Source: JBEKYD01 sp049509915 (lineage in GTDB: Bacteria > Acidobacteriota > Terriglobia > Bryobacterales > Bryobacteraceae). Taken from it: DNA of 64,000 nt. The DNA lies in assembly GCA_049509915.1 (NCBI GenBank), contig JBEKZL010000020.1, positions 4,273 to 68,272 on the forward strand. The letters are read 5' to 3'. The notes beneath the pieces were generated by a model. The model did no database searches, was not told where the DNA came from, and saw only the letters and a list, made by a program, of their open reading frames with translations. Shown here one piece after another: positions 54,166-63,123 of this stretch (position 1 is the first letter of the stretch; the number at the start of each line of letters is the position of its first letter). Position numbers and translations under genes: made by a program.

Positions 54166-55620
54166 TCAGGCGTTCTTGCTAATGGCGTCGCCGGCCGCGA
54201 GTTTACTGTGCGTTTTGCTGTAGGCGAAATAGATTATCAGTCCGATCACCATCCAGCAGAACGCGGTGATGAGGGTGGTGGTGTCGAGTCCCGCGATCAT
54301 CGCGCCGCAGACGAGCGCGCCTAGAATGGGAACCACCGGCACGAGCGGCGTCCGGAACGGACGCCGTTGATTCGGCTCGAGCCTGCGCATGATGACGATG
54401 CCGATGCTCACGAGCACGAACGCGAATAGCGTGCCTACCGACGTGAGGTTGCCGGCCACCGACTCCGGGACAAACGCGGCGAAACAGCCGACGAAAAAGA
54501 AGAGCACGATATTGCTCTTGTAAGGCGTTTTGAACCTCGGGTGGATATCGGAGAAGAGGTCCGGCAGCAGACCGTCTTCAGACATGGTATAAAAGACGCG
54601 GCTCTGCCCGAGCAACATGACCAGGATTACGGAGGAAAATCCAAAAAGAATGGCGATGGTGATGGCGACGGCAAGCCAGCCGAAACCGGGCATGTGCGCC
54701 TGAACGGCATAGGCGACCGAGCCTTCTTTGCCGGCCATGGCGAATTCCCGCCAGTTCGCGACGCCGGTGAGCACATAACCGAAAAGCACGTAGAGGACCG
54801 TGCAGATGGCCAGCGAGCCGAGAATGCCGCGAGGCATATCGCGTCCGGGATTGACCGTTTCCTGCGCGGCGGTGGATACGGCGTCAAATCCAATAAAGGC
54901 GAAGAAGACGATACCCGCGCCGCCCAGGACGCCGCCCCAGCCATGCTGGTTCCAGGCGCCGTGGCCCGGGATGTTAGCGGGGATCAAGAAAGGTGTGTGA
55001 TTGGCGGGATTGACGAAGCTCCAGCCGATGGCGATGAAGACGATGACGATGGAGACCTTGACGGCGACGATGATGGCGTTGACGTTGGCTGATTCTTCGA
55101 TGCCTTTGACCAAGAGAGCGGTGATGATCAGCAGGATCGCGAGCGCCGGGATATTGAGGATGCCGCCTTCAAAGGGAGAATGGGAGAGCGCGTATGGGAC
55201 CGGGCCTCCACCCATCTGCTGGAGCAATTTGTTGAGGTACTCGCTCCAGGCGATGGCCACGGTGGCGGCGCCGAGAGCGTATTCCAAAATGAGCGCCCAG
55301 CCGATGATCCAGGCGACGAGTTCTCCCATGGTTGTGTAGGCGTAGGTGTAAGCGCTGCCGGCAATCGGGATCATGGATGCAAATTCGGCGTAGCAAAGAC
55401 CAGCGAACGTGCACCCGATGGCTGCAATTACAAACGAGAGGGTAACGGCGGGCCCGGCTGCTTGCGAAGACGCGGCAGCCGTTCGGACGAAAAGGCCGGC
55501 GCCGATGATCGCGCCGATGCCTAGCGCTACCAAGCTCTTCGCGGTGAGCGTACGCTTGAGATGGCTATGGCTGGCGCGTAGCAACAGGGCGTCTAGAGAC
55601 TTTCTTCGAGAGAGACTCAT
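54166..55620 (-). CDS. APC-family amino acid permease (cationic amino acid transporter type)
   Basis: A 484-residue membrane carrier with twelve or more spans. LVALGIGAIIGAGLFVRTAA is the TM1 substrate-binding signature (GxG) of APC carriers, and FFAFIGFDAVSTAAQETVNPGRDMPRGILGSL the TM6-TM7 region typical of CAT-type permeases (shown whole only as FAFIGFDAVSTAAQE). It would import an amino acid such as arginine or lysine in symport with protons. I chose the ATG at 55620. It is convergent with thiE. Confidence 0.88.
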   Translation of the reverse strand: MSLSRRKSLDALLLRASHSHLKRTLTAKSLVALGIGAIIGAGLFVRTAAASSQAAGPAVTLSFVIAAIGCTFAGLCYAEFASMIPIAGSAYTYAYTTMGELVAWIIGWALILEYALGAATVAIAWSEYLNKLLQQMGGGPVPYALSHSPFEGGILNIPALAILLIITALLVKGIEESANVNAIIVAVKVSIVIVFIAIGWSFVNPANHTPFLIPANIPGHGAWNQHGWGGVLGGAGIVFFAFIGFDAVSTAAQETVNPGRDMPRGILGSLAICTVLYVLFGYVLTGVANWREFAMAGKEGSVAYAVQAHMPGFGWLAVAITIAILFGFSSVILVMLLGQSRVFYTMSEDGLLPDLFSDIHPRFKTPYKSNIVLFFFVGCFAAFVPESVAGNLTSVGTLFAFVLVSIGIVIMRRLEPNQRRPFRTPLVPVVPILGALVCGAMIAGLDTTTLITAFCWMVIGLIIYFAYSKTHSKLAAGDAISKNA

Positions 55621-55749
55621 GGGTAATCGTAATAGCGTACCAAACAACGGGGCCCTTGTCGTGCATATGACCTACGGCGGACCACCGCTTGGTGTGGTCT
55701 GCCCTGTCGCGCTTGGCTGTGAGCCGGGCGAAAAATCGTCGCGCTCGCG

Positions 55750-56856
55750 CTAGTGCTTCGCCGCCGGGCCTTCCTTGGTCTTACTATCGTCGATCGGCGC
55801 TATCGGCTTGCTATCCACGTCGCCAAAGGTGATTTCGGAATCGGCCGAGTACTTGCGATAGATGCGGAACTGCTCGTCGTTACGGCTCAGGTAGTCGTCG
55901 CCGGCCATGGTGATCACCGATTTCAGCGGCAGCAGGAAAGTATGGCCGCTCAGCTCCACATAGTCGTAGTAGAGCCGGGTTTCCGCGGCCTTGACGGGAA
56001 AATCGGCCGGAAGATTTTCTGCCTTAACGGTGACGCACATCACCTGATGCGTGTCCTTGTCCAGCATCACCAGGCCGCTGTAAGCCGAGATCACCTTGCG
56101 ATCGGTGCCTTCCGAGCGGATTTCGTAGTGCGAGCGGGGCTGGTCGATGAAATAGCTGAAAACCATTACCGGCCGCCGGTCCAGGTAGGACCAGCGGGCC
56201 CACTCGAAGCGGGCCTGGCTGGAAGGGTCGAAAATGCCCGCCATCAAACTGCCGAAATCGCCGAAGGATTTGGCGCCGCCCACTTTTTCGTAATCCTGGT
56301 TGGTGATCCGGTTATCGACCAGCATCAGCTTGTACTGCTCCCTCTGCTGGTAGTAACTGAGGCGAATCTGCAGGGTATCCTGATCGCGCCAATCCGGCGT
56401 CGCACCGGGGCGCGGCTTGGGTGCGGCCGAGCGCCGCACCACTTCGGTGCAGATGAAGTCCGGCAGGCTGCGCGCGTAGTTGAACGCGTACTCGCGAGCT
56501 TCCTGAATCAGTTGGCCCTGTTCGGCGGCCGATGGAGGCGCCGCCTGCTGGTAGACGGGGACGGCGGTGGTCAAGGCGGAGGCGGACGGCTCCGGCAGGC
56601 TCGCCGATTGATCGCGCAACGCTTCGAGGGCGTGCAGAGTCCTCGCCCCGATGCCGAAGCTCTGGAGTTGCTCGATCACGCGGTTGTCCAGCTTGTCGGT
56701 CAATTTCACTTTGGCGAGATAGGCAGCCACGTCCTTGTCCGGAATGTTGGTTTTGACGGAGGACCGCACGAACTCGACGACTCTCGAGACGGTCAACGTG
56801 TCGGCCAGCGCCAGCGCGGCGGCGAGACACGCGACGGCTAAGATCCGGAAGCGCAT
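55750..56856 (-). CDS. Hypothetical secreted protein of acidobacterial type
   Basis: A 368-residue protein with a signal peptide (FRILAVACLAAALALA). An N-terminal helical segment (about 20-90) leads to AREYAFNYARSLPDFICTEVVRR, then a beta-rich domain with SYYQQREQYKLMLVDNRITN, RPVMVFSYFIDQPRSHYEI and YYDYVELSGHTFLLPL. This pattern recurs in acidobacterial exported proteins that I know only as hypotheticals. No catalytic motif stands out. It is divergent from the pterin operon, 88 bases away. Confidence 0.6.
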   Translation of the reverse strand: MRFRILAVACLAAALALADTLTVSRVVEFVRSSVKTNIPDKDVAAYLAKVKLTDKLDNRVIEQLQSFGIGARTLHALEALRDQSASLPEPSASALTTAVPVYQQAAPPSAAEQGQLIQEAREYAFNYARSLPDFICTEVVRRSAAPKPRPGATPDWRDQDTLQIRLSYYQQREQYKLMLVDNRITNQDYEKVGGAKSFGDFGSLMAGIFDPSSQARFEWARWSYLDRRPVMVFSYFIDQPRSHYEIRSEGTDRKVISAYSGLVMLDKDTHQVMCVTVKAENLPADFPVKAAETRLYYDYVELSGHTFLLPLKSVITMAGDDYLSRNDEQFRIYRKYSADSEITFGDVDSKPIAPIDDSKTKEGPAAKH

Positions 56857-56944
56857 ATTCTCAGTTTCGCACGGGCCAAACGGCCGGGTGCGTTACCATG
56901 GAATGGAATCCCGCGGACATCCCCGCGAATCTAACAGTGGTCCT

Positions 56945-57376
56945 ATGCTGATCACCCGTAAAGCCGAATTCTCCGCTTCTCATGTTTGCCGCAGCGCACG
57001 GCTCTCCGAAGAGGAAAACCTGCGCCAGTACGGGGCGGCCGCCAATCCGCGAGGGCACGGGCACAATTACGTGCTTGAAGTCACGCTGTCGGGCGAGCCC
57101 CATCCGGTGACCGGCATGGTTTTGGATTTGAAAGAGCTGAAGGCGATTCTGGAGCGCGAAGTCGTGAACCCGTACGACCACCGCTTTCTGAATTACGAAG
57201 TGCCGCCGTTCGACCGCATCGTGCCCACCACCGAGAATATCGCGCGTGACATCTGGCGGCGGCTGGAGCCGCACGTGTCCAGCGGCGGCATGCGCCTTCA
57301 CGCGGTGCGGGTGTACGAAACCCCGGATTTGTTTGTGGATTATTTCGGGGGAGCGGCAGAAACATGTTCCGCCTGA
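56945..57376 (+). CDS. 6-pyruvoyl-tetrahydropterin synthase/QueD paralogue lacking the catalytic cysteine
   Basis: A 143-residue T-fold protein of the PTPS/QueD family. Zinc-binding histidines H13 (SASHV), H38 and H40 (GHGHNY) are present, as are D78/H79 and E125 (VYETPD), which bind the pterin. At the place of the catalytic cysteine (C33 of the neighbouring paralogue) it reads AAANPRG, so the Cys is missing. It starts a three-gene operon with a second PTPS and folE; its stop overlaps the next start by 13 bases. Loss of Cys suggests a changed reaction or a subunit role. Confidence 0.8.
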   Translation: MLITRKAEFSASHVCRSARLSEEENLRQYGAAANPRGHGHNYVLEVTLSGEPHPVTGMVLDLKELKAILEREVVNPYDHRFLNYEVPPFDRIVPTTENIARDIWRRLEPHVSSGGMRLHAVRVYETPDLFVDYFGGAAETCSA

Positions 57377-57784
57377 CCCGCCGCTACCGGTTTTCGGCGT
57401 CGCACCGGCTGCACTCCGCCGCGCTCAGCGCCGAAGAGAATCGACGCTTGTATGGGAAATGCAACAACCCGTTCGGCCACGGCCACAACTACGTGGTGGA
57501 GGTGAGCGCGCGCGGGCCGGCCGACGACGGCACCGGCACGGCGGTGAACCCGGCGGTGCTGGACGCACTGGTGGACCGGCACGTGATCGCGGCGTTCGAC
57601 CACCGCGACCTGTCGAGCGAGATCGAGCGGTTCCAGGATCTGCCTCCTACTTCCGAGAACGTCGCGGTGGAGATTTGTCGGCGCCTGAAGACCCATTGGC
57701 CGGAAGCGTTTCCGGGCGCTTGGCCGAAGCTGGAAAAAATCCGCATCGCGGAAACGGACCGCAACATCTTTGAGGTGAATGCCG

Positions 57785-57798
<14 letters not shown>
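57364..57798 (+). CDS. 6-pyruvoyl-tetrahydropterin synthase-like protein
   Basis: A 144-residue T-fold enzyme with zinc ligands H14, H39 and H41, catalytic cysteine C33 (YGKCNNPFGHGHNYVVEV), D79/H80 and E130. It is the complete-looking member of the pair and close in pattern to PTPS from eukaryotes and bacterial 6-carboxytetrahydropterin synthases. It would act on dihydroneopterin triphosphate made by FolE. It overlaps the preceding paralogue by 13 bases and folE by 14. Product could be 6-pyruvoyl- or 6-carboxy-tetrahydropterin. Confidence 0.85.
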
Positions 57799-58396
<598 letters not shown>

Positions 58397-58424
58397 GCAC
58401 CGCGCTGCCGGCGAGTGTCCGCGC

Positions 58425-59588
58425 TCAGATTTTTTGCCCGGTCGCCCCGGGGCCGAAGTCGAAGAACGCTTCCTTCACGCTTAGGCCGGCCACTTCGATC
58501 CGCTTCAGGTCGGTCGTGCCCACGCCCACGGCTTCGCACAGCTTGAGCGTGTTATCGCCGCGCAGGAACGGCTTGGTGCCGCGGTCGGCGCGCGGATCGT
58601 ATCCCATTGCAGCCATGCACACAGCGTCGACGCACACCGGGTTCTTGCCCGCCAGCATCACTCCCGGCTTGACGATCTGGACGCCGGGGTTCCACGCGCC
58701 CTCGCCGCCCCGGATGGATTCCACCCCGTCCACGATGGCCAGGTCGATGGGGCGAACCCGCACCAGGTCCGATACGATGCGCGGAATGCGATAGCCCGGG
58801 TCGCGCGGCGAATCGGGGTGTAGCTCTTGCGCCACTCCGGCCGCCGGCTTCCGCGCCCCGTTGTGGCAGACCGGGCCGCGCTCCTGCCGCGGATTCTCGT
58901 TGCCGTCGGTGCCGCAGTCGCCGCCGTAGAGCGAGCACGGCGTGATGCCGAAATTGTTCTTGAGCGACATGGTCACCCCGGCCAGCCAGTGGTTCTTCAG
59001 CTTCGACATGGAAACGTACACGTCGCAGTCGGCGAAGCTGTGGTTGAGGTCGTAGGCCGGGTACATGTAGGGATCCGAGGGCACCTTCATGCGCGCGTAC
59101 TGCTTCGCCTGGCCCATGTTCTGCCCGTTCTCCCATTCCACTTTGCAGCCGACGTTGTTGATGGCGGCGATGTCGAGCTGGTAGCGTCCCCACAGAGCCA
59201 TGTCCTGCCCCGCCGGGAAAAAGGTCTCGATCATGCGGATGCGCCGCGCCCCGGCACGCGCGATCAGTTGCGTCACGGCCAGCACGGTGTCCGGCTGAGA
59301 GCGGTACGGCAGCGCCGGGTCGATGGGGAAGCGCTGCGGTTGGCCGGTGAGGTTCAGCTTGAGCGCCACCGTTTTGTTCTTCACCAGCGGGGCGATACCG
59401 CTGATCTGGTCGAACATGGTGCGCAGCGATTGTTCGATCGCCGCGCGGTCATAGGACCGGCAGCGCGCGATGGCTACGGTCGCGGCCGGCGCTTCCTTGG
59501 CCTTGGCGGCTCCGCCCAAAGCCAGACTACCAAAAGTCGCGCCGCCCGCGGCCAGCAGGTCGCGGCGGGTAAATTGACGCCTTTCCAT
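58425..59588 (-). CDS. Tat-exported DUF362-family protein
   Basis: A 387-residue protein with a twin-arginine leader (ERRQFTRRDLLAAGGATFGS). The DUF362 core has LKLNLTGQ, ARRIRMIETFFPAG, SKLKNHWLAGVTMSLKNNFG and VDGVESIRGGEGAWNPG, and a late GKNPVCVDAVCMAAMGYDP. Seven or so scattered cysteines are present, with no ferredoxin motif. I chose the ATG at 59588 because GGAGGTGGAA precedes it; the ATG 12 bases upstream is part of that site. The family's chemistry is unknown. It is convergent with folE. Confidence 0.78.
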   Translation of the reverse strand: MERRQFTRRDLLAAGGATFGSLALGGAAKAKEAPAATVAIARCRSYDRAAIEQSLRTMFDQISGIAPLVKNKTVALKLNLTGQPQRFPIDPALPYRSQPDTVLAVTQLIARAGARRIRMIETFFPAGQDMALWGRYQLDIAAINNVGCKVEWENGQNMGQAKQYARMKVPSDPYMYPAYDLNHSFADCDVYVSMSKLKNHWLAGVTMSLKNNFGITPCSLYGGDCGTDGNENPRQERGPVCHNGARKPAAGVAQELHPDSPRDPGYRIPRIVSDLVRVRPIDLAIVDGVESIRGGEGAWNPGVQIVKPGVMLAGKNPVCVDAVCMAAMGYDPRADRGTKPFLRGDNTLKLCEAVGVGTTDLKRIEVAGLSVKEAFFDFGPGATGQKI

Positions 59589-59627
59589 TTCCACCTCCAT
59601 TGGTATCAGCCCACTGCCGGCTGACTA

Positions 59628-59656
59628 CCCTCGGTACTATATTACGCGACCGAGGG
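59628..59656. promoter_or_regulatory. Inverted repeat upstream of the DUF362 gene
   Basis: CCCTCGGT (59628-59635) and ACCGAGGG (59649-59656) form a perfect 8-bp inverted repeat with a 13-base AT-rich centre, 40 bases upstream of the chosen start. The position fits an operator or a promoter-proximal repeat. No promoter boxes could be assigned with confidence. Confidence 0.35.
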
Positions 59657-59749
59657 CGCCGATTGCCGGCGAGCTGGGTGGTCAGGTAACGATTCGCGGG
59701 CAGCCGCAACCCCGACCCGGATCGAACGAAGGTTCGGGAACTACGTCGT

Positions 59750-59795
59750 CAACCGCTCGCTTACGGTCGCGGCCCGGCAACATTCGCGAATGTTG
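59750..59795. repeat. Dispersed CCGC repeat copy C and an 18-bp perfect palindrome
   Basis: CAACCGCTCGCTTACGGTCG and the bases after it (to 59778) are a copy of the dispersed repeat. Directly adjoining, CAACATTCGCGAATGTTG (59778-59795) is a perfect 18-bp palindrome. Its half-site CATTCGC also occurs in the inverted repeat at the imuA promoter. Confidence 0.5.
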
Positions 59796-59840
59796 GAGGC
59801 ATCGAGGAGTGTGCGTTTCGCGGCGGCCGGTCCGCTTCCG

Positions 59841-60299
59841 TCATTGCGTCCGGCCGAGAGCCTCCACCAGGCGCCGGCGGGTGCTCTGGAGCTGCTCGAC
59901 GCCCCGGGTTAGCAGCCGCTCCAGGAAGGCGCAGCCGAAGTAGGGGTTGTTGCGGCAGGCTTCGCGCAGTTGCGAAACTTCGAAGGCCATGGCCTCGACC
60001 GGCTCCACGGCGCGCGCCTGGAGCTGGCGCTTGCTGTTGAGTAGGGCCGGCCAGCCGAGTTCCTGGTTGGGATACAGCGTTTCGAGGCGAAATGTGACGC
60101 CGCCGTGGTGCGCCTCAAGCACCACGCGTCCGGAGAGGATCACATAAAAGAGGTGGGACTCGTCCTCTTCGTGAAAGATGATCTCGTCCTTTTCGAATTC
60201 GACTTGTGTGCCCAGCGCCATCAGTTTCTCCATGTGCTTGGGCTGAAATTCCTCGAAAAAGGGACACTGGCGCATGGCCGTCAAGGTATCGGTCATCAT
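59841..60299 (-). CDS. Cyclic-nucleotide-binding-domain protein without DNA-binding domain
   Basis: A 152-residue Crp-type cNMP-binding domain alone: FFEEFQPKHMEKLMALG, the beta-roll FEKDEIIFHEEDESHLFYVILSGRVVLEA (about residues 32-60, split for length), then helices. No helix-turn-helix follows, so it is a sensor or regulatory subunit rather than a transcription factor. I chose the ATG at 60299, preceded by AAGGAGG ten bases upstream. It is divergent from the hydrogenase operon, 165 bases away. Genes of this type are often found beside group 3b hydrogenases. Confidence 0.72.
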   Translation of the reverse strand: MMTDTLTAMRQCPFFEEFQPKHMEKLMALGTQVEFEKDEIIFHEEDESHLFYVILSGRVVLEAHHGGVTFRLETLYPNQELGWPALLNSKRQLQARAVEPVEAMAFEVSQLREACRNNPYFGCAFLERLLTRGVEQLQSTRRRLVEALGRTQ

Positions 60300-60424
60300 G
60301 AGGGAATTGCCTCCTTTTGTCTGAAAAATCGGCATCGGCGTCGCCGAATCCGACACACCAGATATTAGGCTCCGCTCAACGAAATAGTCAAGCGTCGCAT
60401 CTTCTATTTAGGACTTTAATATTC

Positions 60425-60430
60425 TATAAT
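60425..60430 (+). promoter_or_regulatory. Candidate -10 box of the hydrogenase operon
   Basis: A perfect TATAAT within TTCTATAATC, 35 bases upstream of the hydrogenase beta start, in an AT-rich pocket of otherwise GC-rich DNA. No good -35 box is found at the usual distance, so an activator may be needed. Confidence 0.4.
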
Positions 60431-60464
60431 CTGCTTGGGCCGGTTCCGGCAGAGGAGGCGCCCC

Positions 60465-61521
60465 ATGAAGATTCTCAAGCTGCCCAAAGGCAAGCTGGAT
60501 CTCTTCGCATCCGTCGTCCAGCAGTTCGGCGAGTTGCACGCGCCGGTGGAGCAGGACGGCAAATACGTCTTCAAACGACTCGCGCGATGGCCGGATGCGC
60601 GGTTGGAGTACGACCGCACCATCTTGCCTCCACGACCGCACCATCTTGCCTCCCAAGAAATACTTTCTTCCTCCCCGCGAGACTCTGTTTCGCTACCGGC
60701 CGGGCGAGGGTTTCGTGCCCTCCACCGACGGCCTCGATCAGCGTATCGTCCTGTTCGGCGTACACGCGTGCGACGTTTACGCCATCAACATTCTGGACCA
60801 GGTGTTCCTGGGCAAGTACAAAGACCCCTATTACCAGGCGCGGCGGCGGAATATCGCCATCATCGGTATCGACTGCACGCCGGACAAGCAGTGCTTCTGC
60901 CGTTCCATGCGGGCGGATTTCGTGGATCACGGATTCGATCTGTTCTTTTACGACACTGGCGACTACTACCAGGCGCTGGTGGGCACGGCGCTGGGCGACG
61001 ACATGGTGCTGGCCACCGGCAATCTGTTCGAGCCGGTGGGCCCAGCGGATATCGACGCTTATAAGGAACGCTCCTGGAACAAGCGCCGCGCCTTTCATCT
61101 CGACGTGGAGATTCGCGACCTGTCCGAGATCTTCGAAATGGAGTACGAAAGCGGGATCTGGGACCAACTGGGGCGGAAATGTCTCTCCTGCGGCAGTTGC
61201 AGCATGGTATGCCCGACCTGCTACTGCTACGACGTCAGCGACGACGTCGAGTTGGGGTCGCGCGCCGGTAAGCGAACCCGTTCGTGGGATTCGTGCCTCT
61301 TTTTCAACCATGCCTTGGTGGCCAGCGGAGAAAACTTCCGCCGCGACCGCGCCAGCCGCATCAAGTTTCGCTTCTATCACAAGCAGCGCGGCTTCGTGGC
61401 CGAGTACGGCCGGCCGAGCTGCGTGGGTTGCGGCCGGTGCGTGAGCGCGTGCCCGGTGAACATCGACGCGGCGCAGGTGATCGACCGGCTGAGGAGGGTC
61501 GAAGATGTTGGTAGCCGATGA
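60465..61521 (+). pseudogene. hydB: [NiFe] hydrogenase beta (iron-sulfur) subunit, frameshifted by a 22-bp tandem duplication
   Basis: The reading frame starts well (GAGGAGG then ATG; MKILKLPKGKLDLFASVV) and runs to about 60630, then is thrown off by an exact 22-bp tandem duplication (60610-60631 and 60632-60653). With one copy removed it would read EYDRTILPPKKYFLPPRET and continue to the end as a 344-residue protein. The remainder has cofactor-binding cysteines LSCGSCSMVCPTCYCYD and CVGCGRCVSACPVNID, the two-cluster pattern of the sulfhydrogenase/group 3b beta subunit. The downstream genes are intact. Either the operon is broken, the repeat is unstable and phase-varying, or it is an assembly error. 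Confidence 0.85.
60610..60653 (+). repeat. Exact 22-bp tandem duplication inside the hydrogenase beta gene
   Basis: Two perfect head-to-tail copies of a 22-base unit beginning ACGACCGCACC. Because 22 is not a multiple of three, two copies shift the frame by one base; one copy restores the gene. Confidence 0.95.
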
Positions 61522-62377
61522 AGTCGCGACCTATCATCCGGTGCTGACGGAGAATCCGTACCAGCCCCACATGGCGCGCATCGTGCGCATTCACAAGATG
61601 GTGGAGAACAACCACCTGTTCACTTTGCGGTTTCTGGAAGACCAGCTGGCGCATTCGTTCCGCCACCAGCCGGGGCAATTCATCATGCTGAGCGCACCCG
61701 GGGCGGGAGAGATGCCTATCTCAATTTCATCCTCGCCCTCGCGGCCGGAAGTGCTGGAGCTGTGCGTGCGCCGGGTGGGGCGCGTGACCGACGCCCTGTA
61801 CCGGCTCAAGACCAACGACCTGGTGGGCGTGCGCGGGCCCTACGGCAACGGCTATCCGATGCAGGAGATCATGGCCAACGATGTGCTGCTGGCGGCGGGA
61901 GGCTTGGGCATGGCGCCGCTCCGCTCGCTGCTGTGGTACGCGCTGGATCACCGCGACAGGTTCGGCAACATTACCTTAATGTACGGCGCCAAGCGGCCCG
62001 AAGACATGCTGTTCCGCGAGGAACTGGTGGCGCTGGTGGACCGCACCGATATCAACTGCCTGCTGACCGTGGACGCGGATCCCTCCGGAGCGTGGAAGGG
62101 ACACGTCGGACTGCTGCCGGCGCTGTTCGACTACGCCAAGATCGACCCCGCCCGAACGTATGCGGCCGTCTGCGGCCCGCCGGTGGTATACAAATTCATT
62201 CTGCAGCGGCTGCTGGACCTGGGGTTCCCCAAAAACCGGATTCTGATGTCGCTCGAACGCCGTATGAAATGCGGCGTGGGCAAGTGCGGCCATTGCAGTA
62301 TCGGCTATAAGTACACCTGCATGCAAGGGCCAATTTTCACCTACTGGGACGCTATCAACCTGCCGGAGATGATCTGA
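61505..62377 (+). CDS. hydG: [NiFe] hydrogenase gamma subunit, FAD/NAD(P)-binding
   Basis: A 290-residue ferredoxin-NADP reductase-like flavoprotein. MPISISSSPSRP contains the FAD-binding region, LLAAGGLGMAPLRSLL the NAD(P)-binding nucleotide loop, and the C terminus has the [2Fe-2S]-type cysteine set MKCGVGKCGHCSIGYKYTC. It passes electrons between NAD(P)H and the hydrogenase clusters. ATG at 61505 has AGGAGG seven bases upstream and overlaps the end of the beta frame by 17 bases. Its stop overlaps the delta start by one base (TGATG). Confidence 0.88.
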   Translation: MLVADEVATYHPVLTENPYQPHMARIVRIHKMVENNHLFTLRFLEDQLAHSFRHQPGQFIMLSAPGAGEMPISISSSPSRPEVLELCVRRVGRVTDALYRLKTNDLVGVRGPYGNGYPMQEIMANDVLLAAGGLGMAPLRSLLWYALDHRDRFGNITLMYGAKRPEDMLFREELVALVDRTDINCLLTVDADPSGAWKGHVGLLPALFDYAKIDPARTYAAVCGPPVVYKFILQRLLDLGFPKNRILMSLERRMKCGVGKCGHCSIGYKYTCMQGPIFTYWDAINLPEMI

Positions 62378-63123
62378 TGAGCAAACCAAAAGTGGGCATA
62401 TTCGGTTTGACCGGTTGCGCCGGCGACCAGCTCGCCATCCTCAACTGCGAGGACCGCTTGTTGGACCTGGCGGCGCTCATCGACATACGCGATTTTCCGA
62501 TGGCCTCTTCCGACGGCAACCAGGAGTGCGCCCTGGACATCGCCATGGTGGAAGGCGCGGTCGTGACCATGCGCGACGCCCGGCGGCTGCGCGCCATCCG
62601 TCAACGCTCGGTTACCCTCGTGGCGCTGGGCACCTGCGCGGTGTGGGGCGGCGTGGCGGCGATGGACCGCGACCTGGACCGCGCCAGGCTGCTGGAGGAA
62701 GTGTACGGGGAGCGCGGCAAGGAATACGATTCGTGCCCGGCTCAGGCCTTGCACGAGATCGTGAAGGTGGATCACAACATCACCGGCTGCCCCATCGAAA
62801 AAGAACATTTTCTCGCGGCCGTGGCGTCGCTGTGGAACGGCGATCCGCCCCTTTACCCGGCCTATCCGGTGTGTACGGAGTGCCGGATGCGCGAAAACAA
62901 TTGCCTGCTGATCGAGCGCGGGGAGGTTTGCTGCGGGCCCATCACGGTGGCCGGTTGCGACGCGCGCTGTCCCCAGCTGCGCATTCCGTGCGTGGGATGC
63001 CGCGGGCCGGTGGCGGACGGCAATCCGGCCTCGGCGCTGGCCTTGTTCGAAGAGAAGGGGTTCGACCGGGAGCGGATTCGGGCGCGGCTCAGAACGTTCG
63101 CGCCGGTGGAGGTAGCGCCGTGA
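62377..63123 (+). CDS. hydD: [NiFe] hydrogenase small (delta) subunit
   Basis: A 248-residue small subunit related to the 20-kDa subunit of complex I. Cluster-binding cysteines are in LTGCAGDQLAILNCED, LGTCAVWGG and ITGCPIEKEHF, the proximal-cluster set. Further cysteines (YPVCTECRMRENNC, VCCGPITVAGCDARCPQ, CVGCRGP) match the extra cluster-binding C-terminal part of group 3b enzymes. It overlaps the gamma stop by one base and the alpha start by four. Confidence 0.9.
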   Translation: MSKPKVGIFGLTGCAGDQLAILNCEDRLLDLAALIDIRDFPMASSDGNQECALDIAMVEGAVVTMRDARRLRAIRQRSVTLVALGTCAVWGGVAAMDRDLDRARLLEEVYGERGKEYDSCPAQALHEIVKVDHNITGCPIEKEHFLAAVASLWNGDPPLYPAYPVCTECRMRENNCLLIERGEVCCGPITVAGCDARCPQLRIPCVGCRGPVADGNPASALALFEEKGFDRERIRARLRTFAPVEVAP

